Shown here one piece after another: positions 5,337 to 6,402 of a stretch of 6,402 nucleotides of DNA. The notes under the pieces were generated by a model. It was not told where the DNA came from. It saw nothing but the letters and a program-made list of their open reading frames with translations, and did no database searches. Position numbers and translations under genes: made by a program. Source of the stretch: DASUSF01 sp036375275. GTDB taxonomy: Bacteria > Pseudomonadota > Alphaproteobacteria > Geminicoccales > Geminicoccaceae. The stretch is taken from positions 1 to 6,402 of the forward strand of contig DASUSF010000385.1 in assembly GCA_036375275.1 (NCBI GenBank). Reading direction: 5' to 3'. How positions within the stretch are numbered: position 1 is the stretch's first letter; each line of letters begins with the position of its first letter.

Positions 5337-6402
5337 TCAGGCGCGGTGCTGTTCCAGGGCCGCGAAATCGAGCTCGATCCCGTGGCCCGGCCGCTCGGGC
5401 GCGGTCGCATAGCCGTCGACGATCCGGAGCGGCTCGGCCTGGAAGCGCTCGAGCCCGAACCCGTGCATCTCCAGGAACGACTTGTTCGGGACCGCGGCGA
5501 GCAGGTGGACGTGGATGTCGTGGACGCCGTGCGAGGTCACCGGGAGGTTGAAGGCTTCGGCGAGCTTCGCGACCTTCATCCAGGGCGTGATCCCGCCGAG
5601 CGTCGCGGCGTCGGGCTCGGGGAACGCGACCGCGCCGGCGGCGATGAACTGCCGGAACTCGTAGAGGGTGTGGAAGTTCTCGCCGGTCGCGAGCGGGAGG
5701 CCGCCCTGCTCCATGATCCGGACGTGGCCGGGGGCGTCGTCCGGGATGGTCGGCTCCTCCAGCCAGACCAGGCCGGACGGCTGCAGCGCCCGCGCCGCGG
5801 CGATCGCCTGGTCGATCCGCCAGCGCATGTTGGCGTCGGCCATCAGCGGGAAGCCGGGGCCGAGCAGGTCGCGCATCGCCGCGACCCGGTCGACGTCCTC
5901 GGCCAGCACCGCCCGGCCGACCTTCATCTTGATCGCCCTGAAGCCCTTCTCGAGGTTGGCGCGGGTCTGGTCGAGCAGCTGCTCCAGCGGGAAATCGAGG
6001 TCGATCCCGCCGGCGTACGCCTGGACCTTCGGATCGTGCCCGCCGAGCAGGCGCCAGAGCGGCAGGGCGGCGCGCTTCGCCGCCAGGTCGTGGAGTGCCA
6101 CGTCGACCGCGGCGATGGCGAAGGAGACGGCGCCACCGCGGCCGGGAAAATGCAGCGCCCACCACATCTTCTCGAAGAGAAGCTCGATCCGGGTGGGGTC
6201 CGCACCTTCGAGCACATGACGCAGGTCGCGCTCGATCAGGCTCGCGATCGCGGCGCCGCCGGCCCCGACGGTGTAGGTGTAGCCGAGCCCGGTCGCGCCC
6301 TCGTCGTCCCGGATCCGGACGGTGATCAGCTCGAAGTGCTCCATCAGCCCGTGCGTGCTGTCCGACAGCGCCACCGGCAGCGGCACCTTGAACAGGTCGA
6401 CC
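5337..6402 (-). CDS. Enolase superfamily, mandelate racemase/muconate lactonizing-type enzyme, probable acid-sugar dehydratase (N-terminus off right edge)
   Basis: The visible 354 residues lack only a few N-terminal ones; the frame is open to the window edge and enters as VDLFKVPLP, a typical start of the capping domain. An apparent GTG start at 6386 is internal. Numbering from that GTG, the barrel carries the full mandelate-racemase-type catalytic set: K153-M-K155 (AIKMKVG), metal ligands D184 (ADAN), E210 (LEEP) and E236 (TGEN), and the Asp-His dyad D259 (EPDA) and H286 (TSHGVHD). These enzymes abstract a proton alpha to a carboxylate at a Mg2+ site; members with both the KxK and His bases are racemases or dehydratases of acid sugars (galactarate, talarate, fuconate and others). 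The GGITPWMK and SHGVHDIHVHLL stretches resemble acid-sugar dehydratases. The nearby DHDPS-like lyase and Gfo/Idh/MocA dehydrogenase support sugar-acid catabolism. The exact substrate is not determinable here. Confidence 0.93.
   Translation of the reverse strand, partial: VDLFKVPLPVALSDSTHGLMEHFELITVRIRDDEGATGLGYTYTVGAGGAAIASLIERDLRHVLEGADPTRIELLFEKMWWALHFPGRGGAVSFAIAAVDVALHDLAAKRAALPLWRLLGGHDPKVQAYAGGIDLDFPLEQLLDQTRANLEKGFRAIKMKVGRAVLAEDVDRVAAMRDLLGPGFPLMADANMRWRIDQAIAAARALQPSGLVWLEEPTIPDDAPGHVRIMEQGGLPLATGENFHTLYEFRQFIAAGAVAFPEPDAATLGGITPWMKVAKLAEAFNLPVTSHGVHDIHVHLLAAVPNKSFLEMHGFGLERFQAEPLRIVDGYATAPERPGHGIELDFAALEQHRA

Noticed and set aside
5095..6165. Minus-strand open frame of 356 codons ending in the second microprotein, suggesting a fusion
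   Set aside because: Only its last 43 codons match the paralogous microprotein. The rest is an out-of-frame shadow of the enolase-superfamily gene, and the ATG at 5226 has its own ribosome binding site.

Overview
The window is a 6.4 kb piece of a very GC-rich bacterial chromosome. The GC content, the compact layout with good AGGAG-type ribosome binding sites, and the gene types (LemA plus M48-like membrane protein, GFA-family protein, acid-sugar enzymes) suggest a proteobacterium, most likely alphaproteobacterial. That placement is an inference; there is no marker gene here to prove it. I see no tRNA, rRNA, CRISPR array, insertion sequence or phage gene, and no gene-free stretch longer than 300 bases.

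Left part (1-1856, minus strand): a two-gene unit made of an M48-family membrane protein followed 34 bases later by lemA, which runs off the left edge. The M48-like protein keeps the family's architecture and flanking motifs but has lost the catalytic Glu, the second zinc His and the third zinc ligand, so it reads as a pseudopeptidase in an intact 500-codon frame.

Middle (1857-2518): a 134-base divergent spacer, then a plus-strand GFA/CENP-V-family zinc protein with all seven signature cysteines at the expected spacing. It converges on the next gene with only three bases between the two stop codons.

Right part (2522-6402): a group of carbohydrate/acid-sugar enzymes. A Gfo/Idh/MocA NAD(P)-dependent oxidoreductase (minus) and a DapA/DHDPS-family lyase (plus) diverge from an 89-base spacer. 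An enolase-superfamily (mandelate racemase-type) enzyme with a complete catalytic set enters from the right edge (minus). Together these could form a small sugar-acid catabolic module (oxidation, dehydration, then aldol cleavage or decarboxylation), but the substrate cannot be read from the sequence. The DHDPS-like protein keeps the Schiff-base lysine and lacks the usual active-site tyrosines and Thr pair.

Between the enolase-type gene and the DHDPS-like gene lie two tandem minus-strand genes of exactly 43 codons each. They encode paralogous single-pass membrane microproteins (23 of 43 positions identical without gaps, shared core ARQxERKGWxSRVL). I do not recognise this family. It and the dead M48 protein are the most interesting items in the window.
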